Below, piece after piece: positions 54,554 through 63,208 of a stretch of DNA of 64,000 nt. Below the pieces are notes generated by a model. The model was not told the origin of the DNA, did no database searches, and worked only from the letters and a program-made list of their open reading frames with translations. The position numbers and the translations under genes are program-made. Within the stretch, counting starts at the first letter, position 1; every line of letters starts with the position of its first letter. The stretch is from positions 2,728,001-2,792,000 of the forward strand of contig NZ_CP036524.1 in the NCBI RefSeq assembly GCF_008281175.1, given 5' to 3'. This DNA comes from [Clostridium] hylemonae DSM 15053. Lineage in GTDB: Bacteria; Bacillota; Clostridia; Lachnospirales; Lachnospiraceae.

Positions 54554-54700
54554 TTGTATACATTAGAATAATTTGTATACAATTTTTCTATACTTAATAT
54601 AGCACTGCATTTTTCAAAAGTCAACATATATTGAAAATAATATTGTTTTTTCCTTTAAAACACGTTATAATTTGTATACAATATGAATCAGTGTATACTA
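54554..54700. promoter_or_regulatory. Four GTATAC-centred operators and divergent promoters between proC and a GntR gene
   Basis: TTGTATACAT (54554-54563), TTGTATACAA (54573-54582), TTGTATACAA (54672-54681) and GTGTATACTA (54691-54700) share one dyad core. Within each pair the cores are 19 bases apart. The first pair lies just downstream of the predicted proC start site and the second directly after the GntR promoter TTGTTT-17-TATAAT (54643-54671). The TTGTATACAA shape suits FCD-type GntR proteins. Confidence 0.8.
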
Positions 54701-54750
54701 ATCGTTTTCATCCGTCTGAATATATTTATCTAATAGAAAAGAGGTGCCCT

Positions 54751-55398
54751 ATGGCTGAAAAAACGATCTCTCTGGCCGACCAGGCTTATGAAAAAATAAA
54801 ATCAAATATCCTGAAACTGAGCTACCCGCCCGGAATGTCCCTTACTGAGGCTATGCTCACAAAAGAACTCGGCATGAGCCGGAGTCCCGTGCGCACCGCA
54901 ATACGGATGCTGCAGGCGGAAGGTCTTATCGTTACGGACTATTATAAATCCATGACAGTGAAGGAGATCACAGATAAGGACATCAACGAGATCTACCAGC
55001 TGAGAGAACTACTGGAGGGCGAGGCCTTTAAAATGATATTTTCCGAAAAGCGCCATGAAGAGTTTTCCTACCGCATCGAGGAGAAGATCGTGCGCATGTG
55101 CGCCGCGGCGGGAGACGTCTACGAGTGGGAAGTGGCGGACACTGCCATGCATATGGAGATCGTCAGCATATTTGAAAATGAGCGTATCAACAAAATTTAT
55201 GAAAGTAATCTGTCGGAGCTCATACGAATGGGACAATATTCTATAAAAAACGGAATGCATATACCGAAAACGAATGAGAATCTAAAGAAGATGGTGCGTT
55301 ACATGAGAAAAGGGGATTATGAAAGATCATTTGAAATATTGAAGGCAGATCATTTTGGAATCGGCAAAAACAGTGCACTGAAAAAAAACAGCGTTTAA
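54751..55398 (+). CDS. GntR-family regulator (FCD subgroup)
   Basis: About 215 residues: a GntR winged helix (AYEKIKSNILKLSYPPGMSL; GMSRSPVRTAIRMLQAEGLI) and an all-helical FCD ligand domain (IYQLRELLEGEAFKMIF, with later His residues at the metal-like site). The ATG at 54751 has GAGGT seven bases upstream. Divergent from proC with four shared operators. Likely ligand is proline-related, by inference only. Confidence 0.88.
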   Translation: MAEKTISLADQAYEKIKSNILKLSYPPGMSLTEAMLTKELGMSRSPVRTAIRMLQAEGLIVTDYYKSMTVKEITDKDINEIYQLRELLEGEAFKMIFSEKRHEEFSYRIEEKIVRMCAAAGDVYEWEVADTAMHMEIVSIFENERINKIYESNLSELIRMGQYSIKNGMHIPKTNENLKKMVRYMRKGDYERSFEILKADHFGIGKNSALKKNSV

Positions 55399-55403
55399 GA
55401 CTG

Positions 55404-55460
55404 TGCCCGAAAACGGCCCCGCTCGCATCACACGATGCGGCGGGGCCGTTGTTTCGGGCA
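55404..55460. terminator. Bidirectional terminator between GntR and trxB
   Basis: TGCCCGAAA/TTTCGGGCA and CGGCCCCGC/GCGGGGCCG pair in a long stem closed by GCATC/GATGC. It serves the convergent GntR and trxB genes. Confidence 0.8.
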
Positions 55461-55468
55461 TATTTACT

Positions 55469-56383
55469 TTACACACCCATTTCTTCGATATATCTGCAGG
55501 CCGCAAGGGCCGCCACCGAACCGTCCGCTGCTGCTGTCGTGAGCTGGCGCACTTCTTTTGTGCGGCAGTCTCCCGCTGCAAAGATGCCCGGACAGGAAGT
55601 CATACAGTCTTCTGCCGCAAGAATATAACCTTCTTCATTCAGCTTTACTGTCTCCTCAAACGGATCGTTGTTTGGCTTTTGTCCTACTGCTATAAAAACT
55701 CCCTCTACTTTAAGTTCTGAGGCTTCACCTGTCTTCTTGTTCAGGATGCCGACACTCTCTACCGCATCTGTGCCCTTGATCTCAGACACAACGCTGTCAA
55801 GTACAAATGATACATTCTCTCTTTCACTCAGTGACGCCACAAGATGCTTCTCTCCCCGGAATTCATCCCTCCGGTGGATCACATACACATGGCTGCAGTA
55901 TTCGCTTAAAAAGACTGCATCCTGAAGCGCAGTGCTGCCTCCTCCTACAACAGCTACATCGCTGCCTTTAAAGAACGCCCCGTCACACACCGCACAGTAT
56001 GATACTCCCGCCCCAACAAGCGCCTCTTCACGCGGTACTCCAAGATGGCGGTGCGTTACCCCGGTTGCCAGGATCACTGTCCTGCATGGTATCTCCGCAT
56101 CTTCTGTCACGACGATCTTGTTCCCGCCGTCTTTTCTGACAGCTTTCACCTTCGTATATTCCAGCTCTGCCCCAAGGGCAGATACCTGTTCCGCCATCGC
56201 TGTTGCAAACTCACTGCCGCTTACTTCTGCGATTCCGGGATAATTCTCTACGTGAGGAGATAACGTAATTTGCCCACCGAAGGTTGTTCCTTCGATGAGC
56301 AATACTTTTTTCCCCGCACGCAGTCCATAGATCGCAGCTGTCATTCCGGCGGTGCCGCCTCCGACAATTACAATATCATACAT
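55469..56383 (-). CDS. trxB: Thioredoxin reductase
   Basis: The 304-residue flavoprotein has the FAD loop VGGGTAGMTAAIYGLRAGKK, the redox-active CAVC in GVSYCAVCDGAFF, the NADPH loop VVGGGSTALQDAVFLSEYC, and GIFAAGDCRTKEVRQLTTAA at the C-terminus. It reduces thioredoxin-like proteins with NADPH. It lies 25 bases after nrdD, whose C-terminal redoxin domain is a plausible partner. Confidence 0.95.
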   Translation of the reverse strand: MYDIVIVGGGTAGMTAAIYGLRAGKKVLLIEGTTFGGQITLSPHVENYPGIAEVSGSEFATAMAEQVSALGAELEYTKVKAVRKDGGNKIVVTEDAEIPCRTVILATGVTHRHLGVPREEALVGAGVSYCAVCDGAFFKGSDVAVVGGGSTALQDAVFLSEYCSHVYVIHRRDEFRGEKHLVASLSERENVSFVLDSVVSEIKGTDAVESVGILNKKTGEASELKVEGVFIAVGQKPNNDPFEETVKLNEEGYILAAEDCMTSCPGIFAAGDCRTKEVRQLTTAAADGSVAALAACRYIEEMGV

Positions 56384-56408
56384 AGGACTACCTCCTCATA
56401 AGAGTAAT

Positions 56409-58775
56409 CTAATTACTCTCTGTATACTTTTTAATGTTCGATGCATTGGCAAGCTTTTCCACACCGTTCTCATCTATGACGATAAGTGTCGGCGCCTGCT
56501 TTATGCCATATTTCTCCACGAGATCCGCATGTTCTTCTGCATCTACAAGCATATAATCTATGTGTGCCTTTTCCAGCATGGCTTTTGCCATCGTACAGTT
56601 CGGGCATGTCTTTGTAGTGAAAAGGATCTTCTGCGGTTCTCCTGCCTCCTGCTTTGGCACTTCATCAATATGTTCCCCGGATTTTGAAGTAATATGCAGC
56701 TTGGAATGACTCAGGTCATAAACCTTTCTGTCCTTGAATTCCTGTGATTTACCGTCGTTCCAGTTCTGGACCGGACGGTAATAACCGGTGATCCTGCTGT
56801 ATACTTCCGTCGTCTCGCCGCATTCCGGGCAGCTGTACTCTTCTCCGTTGATATATCCGTGGTTCTTACAGATCGAATAGGTCGGAGACATCGTATAGTA
56901 AGGAAGCCTGTAATTTTCCGCTATTTTCTTCACAAGTGAAGCTGCCGACTTCCAGTCAGGAAGCTTCTCGCCGAGGAACGCGTGGAACACTGTTCCGGAT
57001 GTATATAGCGTCTGCAGTTCGTCCTGGATATCAAGCGCCTCAAAGATATCTTCCGTATACCCTACCGGCAGGTGGGAACTGTTCGTGTAATACGGTGTCC
57101 CGTCTCCTTCTGCCGCCGTGATGATGTCCGGGAATTGTGCCACATCGTGCTTTGCAAATCTGTACGTTGTGGACTCTGCCGGCGTCGCCTCCAGATTATA
57201 CAGCTCGCCGTATTCTTCCTGATAACCGGAAAGCCGCTCCCTCATGTGATTCAGCACTTTCTTGGAAAATTCCTGCGTCGCTGTGTCTGTCATATCCTTT
57301 CCGATCCATTTTGCGTTCAGGCCTGCCTCGTTCATTCCTATCAGACCGATGGTTGAAAAATGATTGTCAAACGTTCCGAGATATCTCTTTGTATACGGGT
57401 AAAGTCCTTCGTCCAGAAGCTTAGTGATGACCGAACGCTTCACATGAAGCGAGCGTGCCGCGATGTCCATCATTTTGTCCAGACGCGTGAAAAACTCTTC
57501 CTCATCCGCTGACTGGTAGGCTATTCTCGGCATGTTGATCGTCACAACGCCTACAGAGCCTGTGCTTTCGCCGCTGCCGAAAAAGCCGCCTGATTTCTTG
57601 CGCAGTTCCCTCAGGTCAAGGCGAAGTCTGCAGCACATACTTCTGACGTCGCTTGGCTCCATATCACTGTTGATATAGTTGGAAAAATAAGGTGTCCCGT
57701 ATTTTGCCGTCATTTCAAATAAAAGCTTGTTGTTCTCTGTCTCGGACCAGTCGAAATCACTCGTGATGGAATAGGTCGGGATGGGATACTGGAATCCACG
57801 GCCGTGCGCGTCTCCCTCGATCATGATCTGGATAAATGCCTTGTTGACCAGATCCATCTCTCTCTTACAGTCGCCGTATGTGAAGTCCATCTCTTTACCG
57901 CCCACGATAGCCGGCATATTGACAAGGTCATTCGGCACCGTCCAGTCGAGCGTGATATTGGAAAACGGCGCCTGTGTGCCCCAGCGGGACGGAGTGTTCA
58001 CACCATAGATAAATGATTCAATGCATTTTTTCACATCTTCATACTGCAGGTCATCCACCTTTACAAACGGGGCAAGATATGTGTCAAAAGAAGAAAATGC
58101 CTGTGCGCCTGCCCATTCATTCTGCATAATACCGAGAAAGTTGACCATCTGGTTGCAGAGCACGCTCAGATGCTTTGCCGGTGAGGATGATATCTTTCCC
58201 GGAATGCCGCCGAGTCCTTCCTGGATAAGCTGCTTTAACGACCACCCTGCACAGTAGCCTGTGAGCATGGACAAGTCGTGGATATGGATGTCAGCGTCTC
58301 TGTGTGCCTGTCCGATCTCATCATCATAGATCTCCGACAGCCAGTAGTTCGCAGTGATCGCCCCGGAGTTGCTGAGAATGAGTCCGCCCACGGAATATGT
58401 GACCGTTGAATTCTCCTTGACGCGCCAGTCCGTTACCTTCACATAGCTGTCCACGATCTCTCTGTAGTCCAGCATGGTGGAATTCAGATTACGTATCTTC
58501 TCTCTCTGTTTTCTGTATAAGATATAGCCCTTCGCCACATCTGCATATCCCGCCTTGATCAGGACTGCCTCAACGCTGTCCTGGATGTCCTCCACCTGAA
58601 CGAGCGAATTCTTTATCTTTGGTTCAAAATCAGCGGTAACCTTCAGCGCCAGCAGATCGATAATATCCTGATTATACTCTTTCTCCTGTGCGGCAAACGC
58701 CTTGCTGATCGCCTCGCTGATTTTTGTGATGTCAAACTTTGCTATCTGACCGTCTCTTTTTGTTACTTGATACAT
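56409..58775 (-). CDS. nrdD: Anaerobic ribonucleoside-triphosphate reductase with C-terminal redoxin domain
   Basis: 788 residues: an N-terminal ATP-cone (VTKRDGQIAKFDITKISEAI), the class III barrel with MCCRLRLDLRELRKKSGGFF, a zinc site (CKNHGY, CPECGE), and the glycyl radical loop SRITGYYRP (Gly about 664). After about residue 710 a glutaredoxin/thioredoxin-like domain follows with KTCPNCTMAKAML and KQAPTLIVID. The fusion suggests dithiol electrons rather than formate. Two NrdR-type boxes lie upstream. Confidence 0.93.
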   Translation of the reverse strand: MYQVTKRDGQIAKFDITKISEAISKAFAAQEKEYNQDIIDLLALKVTADFEPKIKNSLVQVEDIQDSVEAVLIKAGYADVAKGYILYRKQREKIRNLNSTMLDYREIVDSYVKVTDWRVKENSTVTYSVGGLILSNSGAITANYWLSEIYDDEIGQAHRDADIHIHDLSMLTGYCAGWSLKQLIQEGLGGIPGKISSSPAKHLSVLCNQMVNFLGIMQNEWAGAQAFSSFDTYLAPFVKVDDLQYEDVKKCIESFIYGVNTPSRWGTQAPFSNITLDWTVPNDLVNMPAIVGGKEMDFTYGDCKREMDLVNKAFIQIMIEGDAHGRGFQYPIPTYSITSDFDWSETENNKLLFEMTAKYGTPYFSNYINSDMEPSDVRSMCCRLRLDLRELRKKSGGFFGSGESTGSVGVVTINMPRIAYQSADEEEFFTRLDKMMDIAARSLHVKRSVITKLLDEGLYPYTKRYLGTFDNHFSTIGLIGMNEAGLNAKWIGKDMTDTATQEFSKKVLNHMRERLSGYQEEYGELYNLEATPAESTTYRFAKHDVAQFPDIITAAEGDGTPYYTNSSHLPVGYTEDIFEALDIQDELQTLYTSGTVFHAFLGEKLPDWKSAASLVKKIAENYRLPYYTMSPTYSICKNHGYINGEEYSCPECGETTEVYSRITGYYRPVQNWNDGKSQEFKDRKVYDLSHSKLHITSKSGEHIDEVPKQEAGEPQKILFTTKTCPNCTMAKAMLEKAHIDYMLVDAEEHADLVEKYGIKQAPTLIVIDENGVEKLANASNIKKYTESN

Positions 58776-58849
58776 GATAGAGCCTCCCCACTTATTCTTT
58801 TTTTCTTCCGTTCTTTATACAAATATCATTTTCATTTGTCGGTTCTTTT

Positions 58850-58931
58850 ATCTTACCACTCTTCTGGTATGACAGTCAACAAAAATAACAACATATTGTG
58901 CGTTTTTTTGATTCTTTCACAACATGTTGTT
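58850..58931 (-). promoter_or_regulatory. Promoter and paired NrdR boxes of nrdD
   Basis: On the minus strand CACAACATGTTGTT-like (58931-58918) and CACAATATGTTGTT (58900-58887) boxes have centres 30 bases apart, close to three helical turns. The promoter TTGACT, 18 bases, TAAGAT (58879-58850) follows. NrdR is a repressor that binds two such boxes in front of ribonucleotide reductase genes. Confidence 0.75.
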
Positions 58932-58945
58932 ATTGTATAGTTATG

Positions 58946-59638
58946 CTATAACCCGCGTATTTCCGCGGTCTGCACGTATTTTTCCACCACTTCCAGCGCC
59001 TGTTCCATAATTTCCCTGTTGTATCCGTGAAGCCCTTCCTGTATGAGATCTCCCGAATCTACAAACTGCTGGAGGTAGTACCGCTGCGCTCCCCTGATCC
59101 ACCTGCCGATGGACTCAAAATCCGAGCGCTGGTGAAACTCCAGCACAACGGTGGTGCGGAATTCATAGGGCACGGCGTCACTTAGAAGATACTGGACGCT
59201 TCGGTGTATGTTCCGTATGTCATAATCCCTGATACCGATCGTCTTCCCGTAACTCTCCTGGGAATTCTTGATGTCCATGGCTACATAGTCCACAAGTTTT
59301 TCGTCCACGAGTCTCTTGAGCTTATCGGGAAAGCTTCCGTTTGTGTCAAGCTTTACCGCGTACCCCATCTCCTTGATCTGCCTCAGAAATGGTTCTATAT
59401 CAGACTGTATCAGCGGCTCACCTCCGGTAACGCATACCCCGTCCAGCACTCCCATGCGCTTTTTCAGAAACGCAGACACCTCTTCCTGCGTTATCTCTTC
59501 GTTCTTATAAGTATCTACCACAAGTGAAGCGTTGTGGCAGAAGGGACACCGGAAATTACATCCTGCTGTAAATATGGTACAAGCCACTTTGCCCGGATAA
59601 TCCAAAAGTGTAAGCTTCTGTAAACCTTGAATCACCAT
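58946..59638 (-). CDS. nrdG: Anaerobic ribonucleotide reductase activating protein
   Basis: About 230 residues. The radical SAM motif CNFRCPFCHN (CxxxCxxC) follows LLDYPGKVACTIFTAGC. GVCVTGGEPLIQ and AVKLDTNGSFP are the later core motifs. NrdG makes the glycyl radical on NrdD. AGAGG precedes the ATG at 59638. It is upstream of nrdD on the same strand with nrdD having its own promoter between them. Confidence 0.9.
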   Translation of the reverse strand: MVIQGLQKLTLLDYPGKVACTIFTAGCNFRCPFCHNASLVVDTYKNEEITQEEVSAFLKKRMGVLDGVCVTGGEPLIQSDIEPFLRQIKEMGYAVKLDTNGSFPDKLKRLVDEKLVDYVAMDIKNSQESYGKTIGIRDYDIRNIHRSVQYLLSDAVPYEFRTTVVLEFHQRSDFESIGRWIRGAQRYYLQQFVDSGDLIQEGLHGYNREIMEQALEVVEKYVQTAEIRGL

Positions 59639-59717
59639 ACATCTTCCTCTTTCCTGTAACATATTTCTATGTCTTATTGAACGCCGGCAGTTCTATAAAT
59701 CTGCCTTATGAAACATA

Positions 59718-60305
59718 TTATGCCTTAAAATGTTCCATCATGACCGGCATGCATTCTCTGCTGTACCTGGTGAGGGAGTAGCTTCCCTTGTTGAGGCACC
59801 AGTCGGATACGAGCGCCCTCTCACACATGGCATAGTATTTCACGATCTCCCTGACTGTCCTGTCGGCGCGGATCTGTCCCCGCCTCTGCCCCTCCTCCAC
59901 AACTTTGGTGATGAGCTTATAATATTTGCGGTTACTGTCAAGCAAGTGTACCTGACCGTCCGCCACAAGCTGGGTGGAGTAAAGAGACGCGAGCAGGTCA
60001 AGGCTTATCTTCTCTTCCATCATAGCGTGCATCTCGGCATTCAGATACAACAGCTTTACAAAACTGTTCATGCCTGTATCCATCTTCTGTTCCAGCTCCT
60101 CATAGTAATCATCCAGTATAAACGCCAGTGTATTCAGCAGTTCATCTTTCGTGTTGAAATAATAATAAAAAGAACCTTTCGACGTCCCTGACAGTTCAAT
60201 GATATCATCCACGGTCGTTCCATTGTATCCTTTGTCATGAAACAACTGCCACGCCGCCGATACGATTCTGCTTTTAACACCTTTCTTGTCTTCACTTTTC
60301 CCCAT
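59718..60305 (-). CDS. TetR-family transcriptional regulator
   Basis: About 195 residues: a TetR helix-turn-helix (AAWQLFHDKGYNGTTVDDII; GTSKGSFYYYFNTKDELLNT) and an all-helical ligand domain. AGAGGG precedes the ATG at 60305. Target genes are not apparent; the acylphosphatase gene lies upstream on the same strand. Confidence 0.88.
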   Translation of the reverse strand: MGKSEDKKGVKSRIVSAAWQLFHDKGYNGTTVDDIIELSGTSKGSFYYYFNTKDELLNTLAFILDDYYEELEQKMDTGMNSFVKLLYLNAEMHAMMEEKISLDLLASLYSTQLVADGQVHLLDSNRKYYKLITKVVEEGQRRGQIRADRTVREIVKYYAMCERALVSDWCLNKGSYSLTRYSRECMPVMMEHFKA

Positions 60306-60409
60306 GTCGTCCCTCTTTCTCTCTTCCTGTCGGTATATATGTATATAAAACATTCTAACATAAAAGCATTTATTTGAATAACTACTTTTTCCATTCATGG
60401 CACAATAAC

Positions 60410-60679
60410 TTATCTGGACTCAAAGCCGGCCTCCCGCTCCAGAGGGATCCCCTCCCAGTCTATCCAGTCTATCTCGATGAAACTGTTGTTATTTATGCCG
60501 GTGAGCAGTTTATTTATCATGGGCTCCCGCCCCTGAACCTCCATCGTCACGGTTCCGTCCCACTCATTTTGCACCCAGCCGGTGAGCCCGAGCGACCTTG
60601 CAAGATATTTGGCCGTGTAGCGGAAGCCCACGCCCTGGACTCTGCCTTTAAACACGTACCGTCTGCGGATCTCTGCCAT
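60410..60679 (-). CDS. acyP: Acylphosphatase
   Basis: The 89-residue protein has GRVQGVGFRYTAKYLARSLG with the phosphate-binding Arg, LTGWVQNEWDGTV and the closing YWE-type region. It hydrolyses acyl phosphates. The ATG at 60679 follows GGGGAT; a longer ATG at 60742 runs back toward the palindrome and is less likely. Confidence 0.93.
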   Translation of the reverse strand: MAEIRRRYVFKGRVQGVGFRYTAKYLARSLGLTGWVQNEWDGTVTMEVQGREPMINKLLTGINNNSFIEIDWIDWEGIPLEREAGFESR

Positions 60680-60743
60680 CTTATCCCCACTTTCCACATT
60701 AGTTTTCCATCCTATTGTAGACTTTTTTACAGAGAAAATCAAT

Positions 60744-60823
60744 TGGGGACAGGGTGAAACGCGGCTGGGGACGGAGGTTTTTTAAAAAACCTCCGTCCCC
60801 AGCCGCGTTTCACCCTGTCCCCA
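60744..60823. repeat. 80-base perfect palindrome after hypD
   Basis: Two 40-base arms pair without a spacer or mismatch. The outer parts read TGGGGACAGGGTG and CACCCTGTCCCCA, the middle parts GGCTGGGGACGGAGG and CCTCCGTCCCCAGCC, and the centre is TTTTTTAAAAAA. The half unit (C/T)TGGGGAC occurs twice per arm. It begins six bases after the hypD stop codon and would act as a bidirectional terminator. Confidence 0.95.
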
Positions 60824-60828
60824 GCCGT

Positions 60829-63204
60829 TTAACTAAAGCTCTGTTCTGTCCGCTCGATGATTTCGTCCTGCAGCGCCTTGCTCAGATTTCTGAAGTGGTC
60901 GCTGTAGCCTGCCACGCGCACGATCAGATCCTTATAATCTTCCGGATGCTCCTGCGCCTGTATGAGTGTCTCTTTATCGATAACGTTAAACTGAATGTGG
61001 TGTCCGTCCATGTTGAAGTAGGTGCGCACGAGATTGGCCATCTGGTCAAGCCCTTCTTCTCCGGCAACTACACTCGGTGTGAACTTCTGGTTCAGCAGTG
61101 TTCCGCCTGTCTGAAGGTGGTCCATCTTGGCACACGATTTCACGACAGATGTAGGACCGTTTGTATCCGCGCCTTTTTCCGGAGAGATTCCCTCGGATAC
61201 GGGCTTGTGGGCCAGACGTCCGTTGGGGCTTGCCATCATGACGTCACCGAAGTATACGTGGCACGTGGTTGGCAGCATGTTGATGCGGTACATACCGCCG
61301 AGCATATTCGGCCGTCCCGTCACCTGGCTTCTGTAGTATTCAAACACATCTTTCATGATGCTGTCTGCATAGTCGTCGTCATTTCCGTATTTCGGCGTCT
61401 TGTTGCACACAATATTCCAGATCCTGTCATGCCCTTCAAAATTATCCTCCAGCGCCTGCATCAGCTCTTCCATCGTAAATGTCTTCTTTTCATATACGTT
61501 GTACTTCACAGCGGCCAGACAGTCTGTGATCGTTCCGATCCCTACTCCCTGGAGATATTTTGTATTGTATCTTGCGCCGCCTCCATTGTAGTCTTTCCCT
61601 TTGGAGATACAGTCGTTCGTGATGATGGATAAGAACGGCACCGGCATATTTTCTGCGTATATCTTCTCGATAACATTGCTTCCCTGCACTTTGATATCAA
61701 TGAAATATTTCATCTGCTTTTTAAATGCGTCGTAAAGTTCTTCGTATGTCTCGAAGTCCGCCGCATATCCGAGCTCAAGGCCGAGCTGCTGCCCGCTTAC
61801 TTTATCGTATCCGTTGTTCAGTGTCAGTTCAAATATCTTCGGTATATTAAAGTATCCGGTGAGAATATATGCCTCGTTGCCGAACGCCCCTGTCTCCACA
61901 CATCCGCTCGTGCCGCCGCGCCTTGCATCCTCCAGTGATTTTCCTGCGTTGAGCAGCTCCTGTACGATAGCTTCTGTGTTGTAGAATGCCGGCTGTCCCC
62001 AGCCTTTGCGTGAGATCTCACAGGCACGTTTGAGGAACTTCTGCGGTGTCTTTCTGCTGATCTGTACATTGGAACTTGGCTGCAGCAGCTTCATCTCATC
62101 CATGCAGTCCAGTATGAGATAACTTACATTGTTCACGCCATTCTCTCCGTTTGGAGCGATTCCGCCTGTGTTGAGGTTTGCAAAATCTGTGTATGTGCTG
62201 CTCTCTTTCAGCGTGATCCCAACCTTCGGCGGTGCCGGCTGGTTGTTGAATTTAACCCACAGACACTCTAGCAGTTCCAGCGCTTTCTCATCATCCAGAA
62301 CGCCCGCTTCCACATCCTTTTCATAAAATGGATTCAAATGCTGGTCAAGACGCCCCGGGCTGTACGCATCCCATGGATTCAGCTCACTCGTGACACCGAG
62401 ATGTACAAACCAGTACATCTGGATCGCCTGCCAGTATGTCTCTGGCTTATGAGCCGGGACAACGTCACAGTTGGCCGCGATCTGAAGCAGTTCTTCCCTG
62501 CGCTTTGGATCTGTCTCCTTCTGAGCCAGGTCTCTTGCGAGAGCCGCATACCGTTCACCGAGGATCATAATGGCGTCGCAGGCAATTTTCATGCCCTCCA
62601 GCTCATTTTTCTTATCCAATGCCTCCGGATCATGAAAGAAATCCAGTTTATCTATGGATGCCTGGATATCCTCCTTATAATCGAGAAATCCCTTTTCATA
62701 TATTTTCACAGAACCAACCGTATGTCCCGGTCCGCGCTGCTCCATAAATTCTGTAAACAGTCCTGCTTCGTACGCCTTCTTCCACTCCGGTGTCATCTGT
62801 CTCAGGATCTTGTTGCGGATGCATCTCTTATCCCAGAACGGGATCATCACCTTTTCCTGTGTCTCAAAATCTTTTTCTTTTACCTTAAAGCTTATGAGTT
62901 CCCGGTCATTCATGACATGCATATCTTCCATCGTATGGCAGCACAGTTCCGGGAATGTAGGAGATGCCTGGGGAGAGTCGCCTTTCTCGCCCACAATGAG
63001 CTCTCCCTCTCCTATGTATAAAGTCTTCGCTGCAAAATAATCTTTCAGCACCTGCGCGCGCAGTTCCGGAACAGAGAGGGCTCCCTCGTATGTCTCATAC
63101 GTCTTTGTCATACTTTCGGCCCGCTCCATGTCAATATGTGCCGGTGTGTCCAGGCTGAGCTTTCTGAGTTTCCTGATGCGTTCGTTCATTCCTCTTTCTT
63201 CCAT
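60829..63204 (-). CDS. hypD: trans-4-Hydroxy-L-proline dehydratase (glycyl radical enzyme)
   Basis: The 791-residue protein matches the HypD group closely: KPETYWQAIQMYWFVHLGV, KFNNQPAPPKVGITLKESST, GGTSGCVETGAFG with the thiyl Cys (about 435), and RVAGYSDHF with the radical Gly766. HypD removes water from trans-4-hydroxy-L-proline to give pyrroline-5-carboxylate. AGGAGG eight bases before the ATG at 63204 lies in the end of hypE. A four-base gap separates the genes. Other hydroxyproline or diol dehydratases of the superfamily are less similar at the Cys loop. Confidence 0.9.
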   Translation of the reverse strand: MEERGMNERIRKLRKLSLDTPAHIDMERAESMTKTYETYEGALSVPELRAQVLKDYFAAKTLYIGEGELIVGEKGDSPQASPTFPELCCHTMEDMHVMNDRELISFKVKEKDFETQEKVMIPFWDKRCIRNKILRQMTPEWKKAYEAGLFTEFMEQRGPGHTVGSVKIYEKGFLDYKEDIQASIDKLDFFHDPEALDKKNELEGMKIACDAIMILGERYAALARDLAQKETDPKRREELLQIAANCDVVPAHKPETYWQAIQMYWFVHLGVTSELNPWDAYSPGRLDQHLNPFYEKDVEAGVLDDEKALELLECLWVKFNNQPAPPKVGITLKESSTYTDFANLNTGGIAPNGENGVNNVSYLILDCMDEMKLLQPSSNVQISRKTPQKFLKRACEISRKGWGQPAFYNTEAIVQELLNAGKSLEDARRGGTSGCVETGAFGNEAYILTGYFNIPKIFELTLNNGYDKVSGQQLGLELGYAADFETYEELYDAFKKQMKYFIDIKVQGSNVIEKIYAENMPVPFLSIITNDCISKGKDYNGGGARYNTKYLQGVGIGTITDCLAAVKYNVYEKKTFTMEELMQALEDNFEGHDRIWNIVCNKTPKYGNDDDYADSIMKDVFEYYRSQVTGRPNMLGGMYRINMLPTTCHVYFGDVMMASPNGRLAHKPVSEGISPEKGADTNGPTSVVKSCAKMDHLQTGGTLLNQKFTPSVVAGEEGLDQMANLVRTYFNMDGHHIQFNVIDKETLIQAQEHPEDYKDLIVRVAGYSDHFRNLSKALQDEIIERTEQSFS

Positions 63205-63208
63205 TTTC

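Noticed and set aside
60754-61632. Open frame of 292 codons opposite hypD
   Set aside because: It begins inside the 80-base palindrome and runs antisense to conserved hypD; no motif supports it.
60829-63204. Choline trimethylamine-lyase, pyruvate formate-lyase or glycerol dehydratase
   Set aside because: The size and radical loop fit the superfamily, but the Cys loop SGCVETGAFG and most of the sequence match the hydroxyproline dehydratase group.
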